Origin: Planctomycetia bacterium
GTDB taxonomy: Bacteria; Planctomycetota; UBA8108; SXIK01
Direction: 5' to 3'
Assembly (NCBI GenBank): GCA_005772855.1
Contig: SXIK01000010.1
Location: 1-64,000 of the forward strand
DNA length: 64,000 bases
Within the stretch, counting starts at the first letter, position 1. Every line of letters starts with the position of its first letter. Below the pieces are notes generated by a model. The model was given only the letters and a program-made list of their open reading frames with translations. It made no database searches and was not told where the DNA came from. A program made the position numbers and the translations under genes. Shown here piece by piece: positions 51,648-60,673 of the stretch.

Positions 51648-54404
51648 TTACTCGCAGATCATGTCATCCGCCGTCGGGTCCTGACCCGACGAGCTCGGCT
51701 CGGGCAGCGGGGCGCCGCCCAGGAAGAGCCTGATCAGGGTCGTGACCGCGTCGGAGACATCGACCTGAGCATCGTCGTTCGCGTCTGCCGCATCCAGGCA
51801 AGAGAGGAAACCCTCCCCCTGGAAAAGGAATCGGAGCGTGCTGAGCGCATCAGAGATGTCCACCACGTGGTCGCTGTTCGAGTCGCCGCGGATAAAGTCC
51901 GGCAATCCACGCGTCAAGGCCAAAGTCTCCTGCTTGCAGTGTTCGGACAGACGATCCTGGCAGTGGGCCAGGAATTCCCTCGCCTTCTCAGCGCAGTCTT
52001 CAGGCTTGCCGCCTTCCTCGACGCAGCGCGCCTCGAACCGCTTCGCGGCGGCTTCGCAATCGAAGTCGCACGGCTTCGGATCGGGAGTCGCGCAACGCTT
52101 GCGGCACGCGGCGAGGAACTCCTCGACGCGCGCGGCACACTCGACGTCGCTTCCGCCAGCGGCAACGCACTCCTCCTTGACCTTGGCGGCGGCGTTGCCG
52201 CAACGCTCGGCGCAGGTCGGGGGCTCCGGCGGCTCGTGGCCATCACCACACTTCTTCAGGCAGCCTTCGAGGAACTCGTTGACTGCGCGACGGCACTTGC
52301 GGGCAGCCTCAGCCTTGCACTTCTCGGGGTCGTTGCCGGCCTCGACGCAGGCCTTGATCTCCTCCTCGAGGCGATCCAGGCAGCGCGCGAACCTTTCACG
52401 AGCCGCATGAACACAACGCTCCTTGCACGGCTCGGGCCGCGGTGGACAATTCTCGAGGCACTCCTTCAAGACCTCGATGGCCTTGTGACGGCACTCCCGC
52501 GGAGTGCCGCCTGCCTCGGTGCATTCGGCAAAGACGCGGTGAGCGACTCGCACGCAACGAACCGCGCACGGCGGACGGCCGTCGTCACAACGGTCGGTGC
52601 ACTCGTTGTAAAGGACACGGGCCTTGTGGGCACACTCCTGTGGATCGTTGCCAGCCTCGAGGCACTCCTCGCGGAAGGCGCGGGCCTTCACGGTGCAGAT
52701 GACCACGCACGGGTAGGGCGGTGGGGCCGGCTCGGCGCAGCCCTCGGCGCAGGCCTTCAAGGCCTCCTGACCCTTCGCGGCGCATTCCCTTTCCGTCCCG
52801 CCAGCCTCGCGACACTCGGCAACGACCTTGCGGGCGAAGTGAGTGCAGCGCTCCTTGCAATTCGGCGGATCGGGAATCTCACAGTGCTGACGGCAGTCGC
52901 GCAGGAAGTGGCGGGCGCGCTCGTGGCAGGCAGCCGGATCCGCGTTCGGATGATCCTGGAGGCACTTCTCGAGCAGCTCCTTGGCAGCCCTCTCGCAGCG
53001 CTCCGCGCAGTTCGGCGGGGGCGGGCTGTCGCAACGATCGAGGCATTCCTCCAGGACTTCCTCGGCTTTCGCACGACACCTCACGGGATCACCGCCGTTC
53101 GCCACGCACTCCTCGGCAAATCTCCGGGCGTGCTCCTTGCAGCGCTGTTCACAGCTCGGCGGGGGAGGCGGCGGGTCGTTGCACTGGTTCAAACACTCTT
53201 CCAGGAAAGCCTGCGCCTTCGCGGTGCATTCCGCGTCGGTAGCGCCAGCGGCGCTGCACTTCGCATGGAGCTCACGCGCCGCGCGCTTGCAGCGCTCGGC
53301 GCAGGTGGGCTCTTCGGGGGGCTGATCGCAGCGGTGGAGGCATTCCTCGGCAAACGCATCGGCCTTGCCCTGACACTCGGCCGGATCGCCGTTATTGGCG
53401 AGGCACTTCTCGAGCAGATCCATGGAGGCGTGCTTGCAACGATCCGCACAGCTCGGCGGGGGCGTCGGCTCGCAGCCGGCCAGGCAGCGCTTGAGGAGCT
53501 CTCCCGCCCTGGCTTCGCAGTTCTCGCCGCCTGCGGCCGTACACTCATTGAAGAAACTCCGTGCTCTCTGACCACAGGCCACCTCGCAGCTGGGGGGCGG
53601 CGGAGCCGGCTCGCACCTGGGCAAGCATTCCCTGAGCGTCGTCTCAAAGACGGCCTGGCAGCGCTCGGGGCCGCCTCCACCTGCCGCGCACTTGTGGCGC
53701 GCTTCTTCGGCGATCCGGAGACACAGCGTCTTGCAGTCGCCCGGAGGAGGCGGTTCGCAGCCCCTGAGGCAGGCCACCAGCGCTTCCTTGGCCTTGATTT
53801 TACACCTTCCGGGGTCTCCACCCTCTGCAAGGCAACGGCGCTTGAGCTCCTCTGCCTTGCGGGCGCAGGCCTCTTCGCAGCTCACTGGAGGCGGAGGAGG
53901 GGGCTGACAGCCGGGCAGACAGACCTGAAGGGCCTCCCTGGCGATGAGCGCGCAGCGCTCCGGGGAACCACCTTCTCGGGTGCAAGCAGCCGAGATCTCC
54001 AACGCCTTGGCCTTGCACCGCTCCTCGCAGGTAGGCTCCGGAGGTGGGGGGGGCGGGCACTTCTCCTTGCAGGCCATGATAGCAACCTCGAAGGCGTGCT
54101 GGCACTCCTCGGTGCTCCCATGAGCCTCTGCACAGGCGTGCAGAGCCTCTTTGGCCTCGCGGAAGCAAGCATCCAGGCACGGAAGCGGCGGGGGCACGGG
54201 ATCAACCTGCAAGCATCGCTTGAGAAACGCCTCGCGCATCGCTGCGCAATCAGCGTCACTCCCACCGAGCAACTTGCACTTGTCAAAAACCTCCTGGGCA
54301 ATTTGCCGGCATCGATCGGCATCGAGGCGGACCTCGTCGGCTTGGAGCTTGATACACAAGCCCATCGAAAAGAAGAAAAACAAACACAATAGTCGGAATC
54401 GCAT
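51648..54404 (-). CDS. Secreted protein of sixteen six-cysteine helical repeats with dockerin-like C-terminus
   Basis: The protein has 918 residues. A signal peptide (LLCLFFFFSMGLCIKLQADE) leads to about sixteen tandem repeats of 45-50 residues, each with the pattern C-x3-C-x10-C-x8/9-C-x10-C-x3-C in two charged helices, joined by Pro-rich linkers (PPPPPP, PPPPS). An example is CEERCKAKALEISAAC and then GGSPERC. The twin C-x3-C pairs would staple each hairpin by disulfides. The C-terminus is a dockerin-like calcium domain (RGDSNSDHVVDISDAL, DANDDAQVDVSDAV). GGAGGT ahead of the ATG at 54404 fixes the start, discarding a 79-codon upstream extension. A strong terminator follows. It is probably a rigid extracellular rod or binder. 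I know no named family with this repeat. Confidence 0.82.
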   Translation of the reverse strand: MRFRLLCLFFFFSMGLCIKLQADEVRLDADRCRQIAQEVFDKCKLLGGSDADCAAMREAFLKRCLQVDPVPPPLPCLDACFREAKEALHACAEAHGSTEECQHAFEVAIMACKEKCPPPPPPEPTCEERCKAKALEISAACTREGGSPERCALIAREALQVCLPGCQPPPPPPVSCEEACARKAEELKRRCLAEGGDPGRCKIKAKEALVACLRGCEPPPPGDCKTLCLRIAEEARHKCAAGGGGPERCQAVFETTLRECLPRCEPAPPPPSCEVACGQRARSFFNECTAAGGENCEARAGELLKRCLAGCEPTPPPSCADRCKHASMDLLEKCLANNGDPAECQGKADAFAEECLHRCDQPPEEPTCAERCKRAARELHAKCSAAGATDAECTAKAQAFLEECLNQCNDPPPPPPSCEQRCKEHARRFAEECVANGGDPVRCRAKAEEVLEECLDRCDSPPPPNCAERCERAAKELLEKCLQDHPNADPAACHERARHFLRDCRQHCEIPDPPNCKERCTHFARKVVAECREAGGTERECAAKGQEALKACAEGCAEPAPPPYPCVVICTVKARAFREECLEAGNDPQECAHKARVLYNECTDRCDDGRPPCAVRCVRVAHRVFAECTEAGGTPRECRHKAIEVLKECLENCPPRPEPCKERCVHAARERFARCLDRLEEEIKACVEAGNDPEKCKAEAARKCRRAVNEFLEGCLKKCGDGHEPPEPPTCAERCGNAAAKVKEECVAAGGSDVECAARVEEFLAACRKRCATPDPKPCDFDCEAAAKRFEARCVEEGGKPEDCAEKAREFLAHCQDRLSEHCKQETLALTRGLPDFIRGDSNSDHVVDISDALSTLRFLFQGEGFLSCLDAADANDDAQVDVSDAVTTLIRLFLGGAPLPEPSSSGQDPTADDMICE

Positions 54405-54888
54405 CGAAATTACCTCCTGCCTGCGTGAAAAGCCCCGAACTTCGTTGTCTTCCGTCCGGAACAACGGTGAAACGCGAAAGCTCGCAAGCGCCTCGCAGGC
54501 TTGCCTGAGATTACAGGTACTTTGGACTTCAGACCCGACCGGCGCCGCAGCGTCATGCGTCGCCAATTCAATTCCATTGGATGGGAACCCGAAGAAGGCG
54601 CAAGGTTGGGACAGACTAGAGCAGCCGAACTTGGCGCCCATTTCGGTAAGCCCTGAGTTGAGCAGAGCCTCAGTGCGATTCCCTCCGATCGGCTCCCGTC
54701 GAACCCCCTCGAGCCCCAGACTTGGCTCAGGAAGGTCTTCAAGGGCGCGAATGCCTGTCGAAGGGCTCGCGATCCAGACGTTATCTATGGTCCCGTGTGG
54801 GACACCCCCGGTTCAAGCGAAATCTTGGGGAATATTCATGACGGGGGGATTCTCGGCGGGGTGGCTCAGTGCCGCGCGCCATGAATAG
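54405..54888. other. Upstream region of the cysteine-rich gene, no gene seen
   Basis: This 484-bp stretch has open frames on both strands but none with a recognisable domain or ribosome binding site. It should hold the promoter of the gene at 51648-54404. Near 54793 CGTGTGGGACAC and near 54820 CGAAATCTTGGG are both shared with the 28400-28490 promoter region. Confidence 0.4.
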
Positions 54889-55017
54889 GTGCCTGAAATC
54901 TCCTGGAGGCGCGCGGTACTCTTGAGGGGGGCCACGCTACCCCCCTCCCACTCCCCTTGGCGAGTACCGCCCAGGAGCTGTATTTTCAGGCACTAACTTA
55001 CGGTGAGCGGTACTCAG
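54889..55017 (-). repeat. MITE-like palindromic element, copy 2
   Basis: The left end GTGCCTGAAATC...CTCCTGG...GCGGTACTC (54889-54921) is complementary to the right end GAGTACCGC...CCAGGAG...TTTTCAGGCAC (54962-54993), giving a 105-bp element that folds on itself. A further perfect hairpin GCGGTACT-C-AGTACCGC lies at 55007-55023. The whole matches 22138-22260 in reverse orientation. No coding capacity. Confidence 0.78.
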
Positions 55018-55098
55018 TACCGCCCCCTCCTCGGCGCCTCATGGCGTCGGGCAATTCCGGCAGACGCCTGTGCTGGAGGCCGGTGATCGCTCACACCC

Positions 55099-56262
55099 TC
55101 AGCCCTGCGACCCGGCCTCGTGGAGGGTGGAGTAGAACTCCCGTTTATCGGGAACACGGAAAATCATGTCCTTCACGGTGCCACCCGTCTGGTAGTTGCG
55201 TATCGCCTGGGCGATGTAGCGGGAGATGTCCAGGATGGTCATCCTGGAGCGGAGGGTGGCGCTTTGAAGCACCCGCGCCGTGACGTCGGGCCTTGTGTTT
55301 GCAGTGATCAACTCATCAAGAGCGGAGTCCTCGATGCGCGCCTCGAAAGTACCCTTCGTTGCGCTGTCAAACCCGTAGAAGTGAGCCACCACACCGATGA
55401 CTTTTCTTGCACCGCCCTTCTTGGCGGCCTCGGCGGCCTGAAACATGGTGGTACCCGAGCGCATCATGTCGTCGTAAATGATCGCGATCTTCCCCTCGAC
55501 CTCACCGAAAAAGTCTAGGATCTCCTTCTCATCAACAGAGCCTCGCTTCCTGAGTTGATGGACGGAAGCCTGCCCGGCCAGAAGCTCCGGCCTCATGTTC
55601 TTGAAGAGTTCTTCGCGGGTGCGGACACCGCCATCATCTGGAGCAATCAGGACCACAGTATTCAGCTCGTCGTTTAGCCGCCGGGACAGGTAGTCGGCGA
55701 AGAGAGGCGCCATCTTGAGGTGGTCAAAGCTGTCAAACGCGATCTCGATTTGCTCCGCGTGAAGCTCGACGACGATAATGTGATTCATCCCACGGCGAAT
55801 GAGATCGTCGGCGACGTCGCGAACGCTGATGGGCTCCCTTCGAGCATGTGTCTTGTCCTGTGCCTGGTACCAGAGACAAGGAGCGACCACGTTGATCTGG
55901 TTGACCTTGCAGGTTCGGCGAAGGGCCGACACCATCCTGCAGGTGTTGGCAAGCGAGACATCCGGGTCTTCCCCATCTCCGACGGTCGCGATGACATAGA
56001 CGTTCTTGCCGCGCAGGTTCTCGTGAATCACCGCCTTCTTTTCCCCGTCACCGAACACAATGATGTCCTGCTTCACCAGAGCCTTCCCCAGGTGGCCTGC
56101 GATGGCGTCCGAAAGTCGGCAATGAGGCCGCACAGGCACTATGGCGAAGGACTCGCGGAAGACACGGTCGCGCTCGCGAGTCAGCTCCTCATGCACCTTG
56201 TCTTCAATGATCCGCTCAAGCCACGAGCGGAACTGCGGATCGCCTTGGTAGTCGGTCATCAT
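55099..56262 (-). CDS. Ribose-phosphate pyrophosphokinase-like protein, atypical
   Basis: The protein has about 387 residues, longer than the usual 310-320. It has the two-domain PRPP-synthetase build: WYQAQDKTHARREPISVRDV matches the ATP-binding flexible loop and VVELHAEQIEIAFDSFDHLK matches the Asp-Leu-His-x-x-Gln-x-x-x-F-F-D region. The PRPP-binding loop reads IIYDDMMRSGTTMFQAA, where classical enzymes have D-D-x-x-D-T-[AG]-G-T. It should form PRPP from ribose 5-phosphate and ATP, but the altered loop and insertions leave room for a regulatory paralogue. The ATG at 56262 with AAGGA upstream is preferred. Confidence 0.78.
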   Translation of the reverse strand: MMTDYQGDPQFRSWLERIIEDKVHEELTRERDRVFRESFAIVPVRPHCRLSDAIAGHLGKALVKQDIIVFGDGEKKAVIHENLRGKNVYVIATVGDGEDPDVSLANTCRMVSALRRTCKVNQINVVAPCLWYQAQDKTHARREPISVRDVADDLIRRGMNHIIVVELHAEQIEIAFDSFDHLKMAPLFADYLSRRLNDELNTVVLIAPDDGGVRTREELFKNMRPELLAGQASVHQLRKRGSVDEKEILDFFGEVEGKIAIIYDDMMRSGTTMFQAAEAAKKGGARKVIGVVAHFYGFDSATKGTFEARIEDSALDELITANTRPDVTARVLQSATLRSRMTILDISRYIAQAIRNYQTGGTVKDMIFRVPDKREFYSTLHEAGSQG

Positions 56263-56488
56263 TCTAGTATCCTTCGCTTCCAGCCTCGACATGAAGGTCA
56301 CGGGAACTTAACCCCAAAGACAACTCTTGTCGACGCCAGAATCTCTTTCAAAGCCAGGGCCGCTTCGATATAGTGACCGGTTCGTGTGCAAGGAGTCTTG
56401 ACCGGCTCGAAAGAAGCCTGACGCGGCAGACTCCGTGTAGAAGGTGGGTCTATCGCTTTTGAGGTTCGCTTCGCCCGAGGAGACTTCC

Positions 56489-57433
56489 ATGGAGGTCACG
56501 TACTACGAAGATCCAGCCTGCATCTGGTGCTGGGCTTTTGAACCCGTGGCGACGAGGCTTGCTTTCGAATTCCGACAAACCATCAAACTCCGCCATGTGA
56601 TGGGTGGCCTTCGCGATCAGCCGCCAGTCGACGTCGATTTCACCGTGCGGCAGTGGCAGAAGGCGTCCGAAATTTCCGGGATGCCTTTCGACACAAGGAC
56701 CTGGCAGAGCCATGTGAATCAGACAACTTTCCCCGCATGCCGCGCCGTAAAGGGAGCCGCGCTGGTCAGCCCCGCCAGGGCCGCGAGACTCGCCCGTAGG
56801 CTCAGCGAAGCCTACTTCACCGAGCGAATCCCCATCGACAACCTCGATGCGATCCTTCAACTCGCTTCCGAGGTGGGGTTCAACCCCGACGTCCTGAAAG
56901 AAAACATCGCCAGCGGAAGAGCTGAGGAGTTCTTCACCCGGGACCGGCTCGAGGCAAGCCGGCATGGGTTCGGGTTCCCGACGACCATCTTCTCCACGAT
57001 CAAGACAGAATCAGCCGTCCTGCTGCAGGGTACAGTCGACTATGCAGTCATCTTGGCTGCTCTCAAGTCCCTGAACACCCCCAAGGCAAAGCGCCAACGG
57101 TTTCAAGACGTCCCCGAAGACTGGAAGGACCTCTTCAAGATTCACCCACGCCTCACCTCTACCGAGATTCAGCACGTTACTGGACTGAGCGCCGACCGCG
57201 TCGCCGCGCGAGCTTCCCAGCTTGGACTGCACTGGACTGGCATCTTCTACCAGCGCGAGAAAACGGATCACGACACTGCGAGGGCCGGCCTGGAGGCTCC
57301 ACCCAAACTTCCCGGCGAGCACGAGCCTTACGGCGACGAGCCCGCCAGCATCGGCCGGAAGTTGGAGGAGACGGACACGCTCTCGGGAGACCTCGACACG
57401 GAGGGCATCCGCGAGACCAGCGCCGCAGACTGA
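56489..57433 (+). CDS. DsbA-family (FrnE-like) thioredoxin-fold protein
   Basis: The protein has about 314 residues from ATG 56489, which has GAGGAGA at good spacing. It opens EVTYYEDPACIWCWAFEP with an intact C-x-x-C, then an inserted helical domain, then the cis-Pro region HGFGFPTTIFSTIK. This is the DsbA/FrnE pattern of cytosolic oxidoreductases; there is no signal peptide. The last about 90 residues include a helix-turn-helix-like part (TSTEIQHVTGLSADRVAARA) and a polar tail, which is unusual. It might be a stress or thiol-response protein. It is divergent from the PRPP synthetase gene. Confidence 0.82.
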   Translation: MEVTYYEDPACIWCWAFEPVATRLAFEFRQTIKLRHVMGGLRDQPPVDVDFTVRQWQKASEISGMPFDTRTWQSHVNQTTFPACRAVKGAALVSPARAARLARRLSEAYFTERIPIDNLDAILQLASEVGFNPDVLKENIASGRAEEFFTRDRLEASRHGFGFPTTIFSTIKTESAVLLQGTVDYAVILAALKSLNTPKAKRQRFQDVPEDWKDLFKIHPRLTSTEIQHVTGLSADRVAARASQLGLHWTGIFYQREKTDHDTARAGLEAPPKLPGEHEPYGDEPASIGRKLEETDTLSGDLDTEGIRETSAAD

Positions 57434-57647
57434 AGGGCATGGATCTCGAACGGGGCGGTCAACTCACCAGCTGATCTCGCTACCGCGGCGTGCGCCGGGG
57501 AGGTCGGCCTGGCAATCGGCACGCCACAGGGCGTGGGGACATGGCCGAACCGTATCACGGATGCACGTCATCATCGTTATCATCTTCTCCTTGCCGTCCG
57601 ATTCGTGTTATGGTTTTTAGGGTCGGCGAGCCTCAAGGAGACTTTGC

Positions 57648-58757
57648 ATGAACCCCCGGGTTCCCATTCCAGGGCGAGGTGCCGCTCAAAATCCTGCCAA
57701 TCGCTTCGACCGGCTCCACTACGAGCCAGAGCCGGAAATCGAAGATGGCCGAGACCCTCTGGACAACGAGTCGCCACTCCCCCGGACGCAGTTCTTTCGC
57801 GACACGTCGCGCTCGCTCATCACGCAGAACGATAGCCCCGACGTCGGCTTCGCGGCCAGTATCAACATTTACCGTGGGTGCGAGCACGGCTGCGTCTATT
57901 GCTACGCTCGAGCAACGCACGAGTACCTGGGCTTCTCCGCTGGCCTCGACTTCGAGACGAAGATCCTGGTGAAAGAGAACGCGCCCGAGCTGCTCTACTC
58001 GGAGCTGCTCTCACCCCGCTGGAAGCCACAGGTGCTGGCGATGAGCGGCGTGACGGACCCTTATCAGCCCATCGAGCGGCGGTTGAAGCTTACACGAAGC
58101 TGCCTGGAGGTTCTCGCTGAGTTTCGCAACCCTGTCGCAATCATCACCAAGAACCGCCTCGTGGCGAGGGATACGGATGTGCTCCTGCGGCTCACCGAGC
58201 ACAGGGCCGCGGCAGTCTACGTTTCAGTCACGAGCCTGCGTCCGGAAATCCACCGGGTGCTCGAGCCGCGCACATCGGCACCCGAGCGCCGGCTCGCCAC
58301 TATCAATGCCCTTGCGACGGCAGGAGTGCCAGTCGGCGTGATGGTCGCCCCGGTAATCCCGGGCCTTACCGATCACGAGCTGCCGCAGATCCTGGCAGCG
58401 GCGGCGCAGGCTGGCGCGAAGGATGCCGGGTACATTCTGCTGCGGCTACCCCATGCCGTGGCGCCCCTCTTCGAGGATTGGCTCGGGCACCACTTCCCCA
58501 ACCGCAAGGAAAAGATACTCGCGAGAATCCGCGAGGTCCGTGGCGGGCGACTCAACGACCCCCGCTTCGGCACCCGCATGAAGGGCGAAGGTATCTTCGC
58601 GGAGCAAATCGCTGCGATGTTCCGCGTCGCCGCGGCACAGCATGGCCTGGCAAGGCAAAGCCTGGTGCTCTCCACGGCAAGTTTCCAGCGCCCCGGGCCG
58701 AGGCAGATGACGCTCTTCGACTATTTGAACCCGCCCGGAAGCGGCTCCGGGGGATAA
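57648..58757 (+). CDS. Radical SAM protein of the PA0069/SplB-like family
   Basis: The protein has 369 residues. The iron-sulfur motif is NIYRGCEHGCVYCYARATHE (C-x3-C-x2-C), preceded by the usual SLITQNDSPDVGF and followed by VLAMSGVTDPYQPIE, VAIITKNRLVARD and PVGVMVAPVIPGLTD, all characteristic of the PA0069 family. SplB relatives repair spore photoproducts, but this family's substrate is unknown. AAGGAG precedes the ATG. The C-terminus ends QMTLFDYLNP. It should need anaerobic assembly of a [4Fe-4S] cluster. Confidence 0.88.
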   Translation: MNPRVPIPGRGAAQNPANRFDRLHYEPEPEIEDGRDPLDNESPLPRTQFFRDTSRSLITQNDSPDVGFAASINIYRGCEHGCVYCYARATHEYLGFSAGLDFETKILVKENAPELLYSELLSPRWKPQVLAMSGVTDPYQPIERRLKLTRSCLEVLAEFRNPVAIITKNRLVARDTDVLLRLTEHRAAAVYVSVTSLRPEIHRVLEPRTSAPERRLATINALATAGVPVGVMVAPVIPGLTDHELPQILAAAAQAGAKDAGYILLRLPHAVAPLFEDWLGHHFPNRKEKILARIREVRGGRLNDPRFGTRMKGEGIFAEQIAAMFRVAAAQHGLARQSLVLSTASFQRPGPRQMTLFDYLNPPGSGSGG

Positions 58758-58870
58758 CAACCCCGTGCTCTCGAGCTCTTTCTCTTAAATTCTTGGGTCA
58801 CAAGAAGCTCCCAACTTCGCTGGATGATCTTGTGGACACCCCGGAAACCGCCCCCCTGAAGGAGCTTGCC

Positions 58871-60634
58871 ATGAGACCCATCGCCGTCACCCTGGTCCTC
58901 GTCGTTTTCACTCTTCTCTCCCCCCCGGTCGCATACGCCGTCAAGATCCCTGTGGGCGATATCGCGATCGACCCCAACCCCGTCCTCGATCCGGGAAGGG
59001 AACCGCTCCAGTTCCGCCGGGGAGACGTTCGTGCCGACGGAAACATTGCTCTGAGCGACGCCATCACACTCCTGCGGCACCTCTTCTTCGGGGACCCGGC
59101 CACCCTCCCCTGCGCGGATGCGGCCGACACCGACGACGACGGTATCTTGACCATCGGCGACGCGGTCGCGATCTTGAGCCACCTCTACTCGGGTAGTAAA
59201 CAGATCCGTGGACCCGTCGTGGCGTGTGGAGCGGACCCCACGAACGATTTCCTGGGCTGCGACTCCTTCCCTGCCTGCATCGCAGATCCGGCCCCCTCCG
59301 ACGCCGAAAAAAGGCTCGACATGGCCTACCACTACGCTCCGGTCCACCACCAGGATGCCTCGGATTCGGGTTACCGCTACGACATGCTGGCCCGCATCGA
59401 CTTCAACGGGAACTGGGACATGGCGAGCAAGTGGGAAGCAGCCGCGACCATGGGGGTTCCGGCAGCGCACGTCTACTACAGCGTGGTCTCCACGGCGACC
59501 CACTGGTACCTCGTGTACGCCTTCTACCACCCTCGTGACTGGACCAATGAGAGCTTTGACCAGGAGCACGAGAACGACATGGAGGGGCTGCTCCTGGTGG
59601 TTTTCCGCGATGGAAGCAGGTACGGCAAGCTCGAGGCGGCCGTCACGGTGGCCCACCTTGATTTCTACAGCTATACGCCGGGGCCGACCCACCTGAGCGC
59701 TGGCGCGGAAGACCTCGACGGGAACCTGGGGCTCATCGACGGAAGCCATCCCCTCACCTACCAGGAAGCGAAGGGTCACGGGGTCTACGCCTACGGGGGA
59801 TCTCACACCGAAGACGGTGATGGGATTTGGTACTACCCTTCGCTGCCTTACCTCGGGCACGAGGAGGCGACACGGCCAGCCCTTCCGACACCTCAGAGCG
59901 GTGACACCAACCCGAAGGCCCACTACAAGCTCCTCGACATCTTCGAGGCAGGTGGTTTGTGGGATCGACGAGAAAACGCGGAGACCTTCCACAGCTTTGG
60001 CTCGTTCCGCGGAGACGACGGTGGAGAATGCGGGGATGGCGTGACGGTCACCTGCTCGGAGAACTCCCCACACCCGCCGTGGGGCTGGGACGACGTGAAT
60101 GACGGCCCGGTCTTCGCCGGCGAGCTTGCTTTCGACCCCGCCCACCTGGTCGGCCGGTACTTCCACGTAACGACGGCGTTTGCCAGGGACTACGAGCGCA
60201 ATCCCTATGCAGTCGAGATTGTCCTGGAGGAGCTCACGGTGCTCTCGAATCAGGACCCCAGCGGGGATCGATCCGACCCCTACTTCAACCTGTACTTCGG
60301 GGACGGCGTGGGCGAAGAGACCCATGGGGGCTACGGTGACGGGATCGTGGACGGCGACAGCGGCGCACAAGTCTCCTGGGTCTTGTGGGATCCTCCCATG
60401 AGCACCCGAATCAACCTCGCGACCGCCATGCCGCGCAATCGCTTCTACACGATCAAGTCAACGGTCCCCACCTTCCGGATCCGCGTCATGGACTGGGACA
60501 ACGGGAGCGGCGACGAGTGGCTCATGAGCCCGGCGCAACCGTACGCGGAAGAGCGCACGAGCGGTAGCTTCACCTACGAGTTCGGGCGCAGCCGCCTCAA
60601 GGTCCGCCTGACCGACGCGCCAGGCGGGCGTTGA
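58871..60634 (+). CDS. Secreted protein with N-terminal dockerin-like domain, function unknown
   Basis: The protein has about 587 residues. GAAGGAG before the ATG at 58871 fixes the start, discarding a long shadow extension. A signal peptide (VTLVLVVFTLLSPPVAYA) is followed by a dockerin-like domain at about 50-125 (RRGDVRADGNIALSDAITLL, DTDDDGILTIGDAV), here at the N-terminus whereas the other two proteins in the window carry it at the C-terminus. The remaining about 440 residues are acidic and rich in Trp, Tyr and His, with several Asp-rich turns (YAPVHHQDASDSGYRYDML, WYYPSLPYLGHEE). I do not recognise a catalytic family; a metal-dependent hydrolase or carbohydrate-binding protein is possible. 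It is convergent with the lipoprotein gene. Confidence 0.78.
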   Translation: MRPIAVTLVLVVFTLLSPPVAYAVKIPVGDIAIDPNPVLDPGREPLQFRRGDVRADGNIALSDAITLLRHLFFGDPATLPCADAADTDDDGILTIGDAVAILSHLYSGSKQIRGPVVACGADPTNDFLGCDSFPACIADPAPSDAEKRLDMAYHYAPVHHQDASDSGYRYDMLARIDFNGNWDMASKWEAAATMGVPAAHVYYSVVSTATHWYLVYAFYHPRDWTNESFDQEHENDMEGLLLVVFRDGSRYGKLEAAVTVAHLDFYSYTPGPTHLSAGAEDLDGNLGLIDGSHPLTYQEAKGHGVYAYGGSHTEDGDGIWYYPSLPYLGHEEATRPALPTPQSGDTNPKAHYKLLDIFEAGGLWDRRENAETFHSFGSFRGDDGGECGDGVTVTCSENSPHPPWGWDDVNDGPVFAGELAFDPAHLVGRYFHVTTAFARDYERNPYAVEIVLEELTVLSNQDPSGDRSDPYFNLYFGDGVGEETHGGYGDGIVDGDSGAQVSWVLWDPPMSTRINLATAMPRNRFYTIKSTVPTFRIRVMDWDNGSGDEWLMSPAQPYAEERTSGSFTYEFGRSRLKVRLTDAPGGR

Positions 60635-60673
60635 AGGTCAAATCAGGGACGCGGAGCAGCACCGACGACCAAC

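Noticed and set aside
51867-54392. 841-codon plus-strand open frame opposite the cysteine-rich gene
   Set aside because: Leu/Ala/Gly-rich translation without a domain. It stays open because of the codon bias of the repetitive gene on the other strand.
54405-54641. 79-codon upstream extension of the cysteine-rich protein
   Set aside because: GGAGGT and a clear signal peptide mark the start at 54404; the extension looks non-coding.
58721-60370. 549-codon minus-strand open frame
   Set aside because: Val/Arg-rich antisense of the secreted dockerin protein; no start signal or domain.
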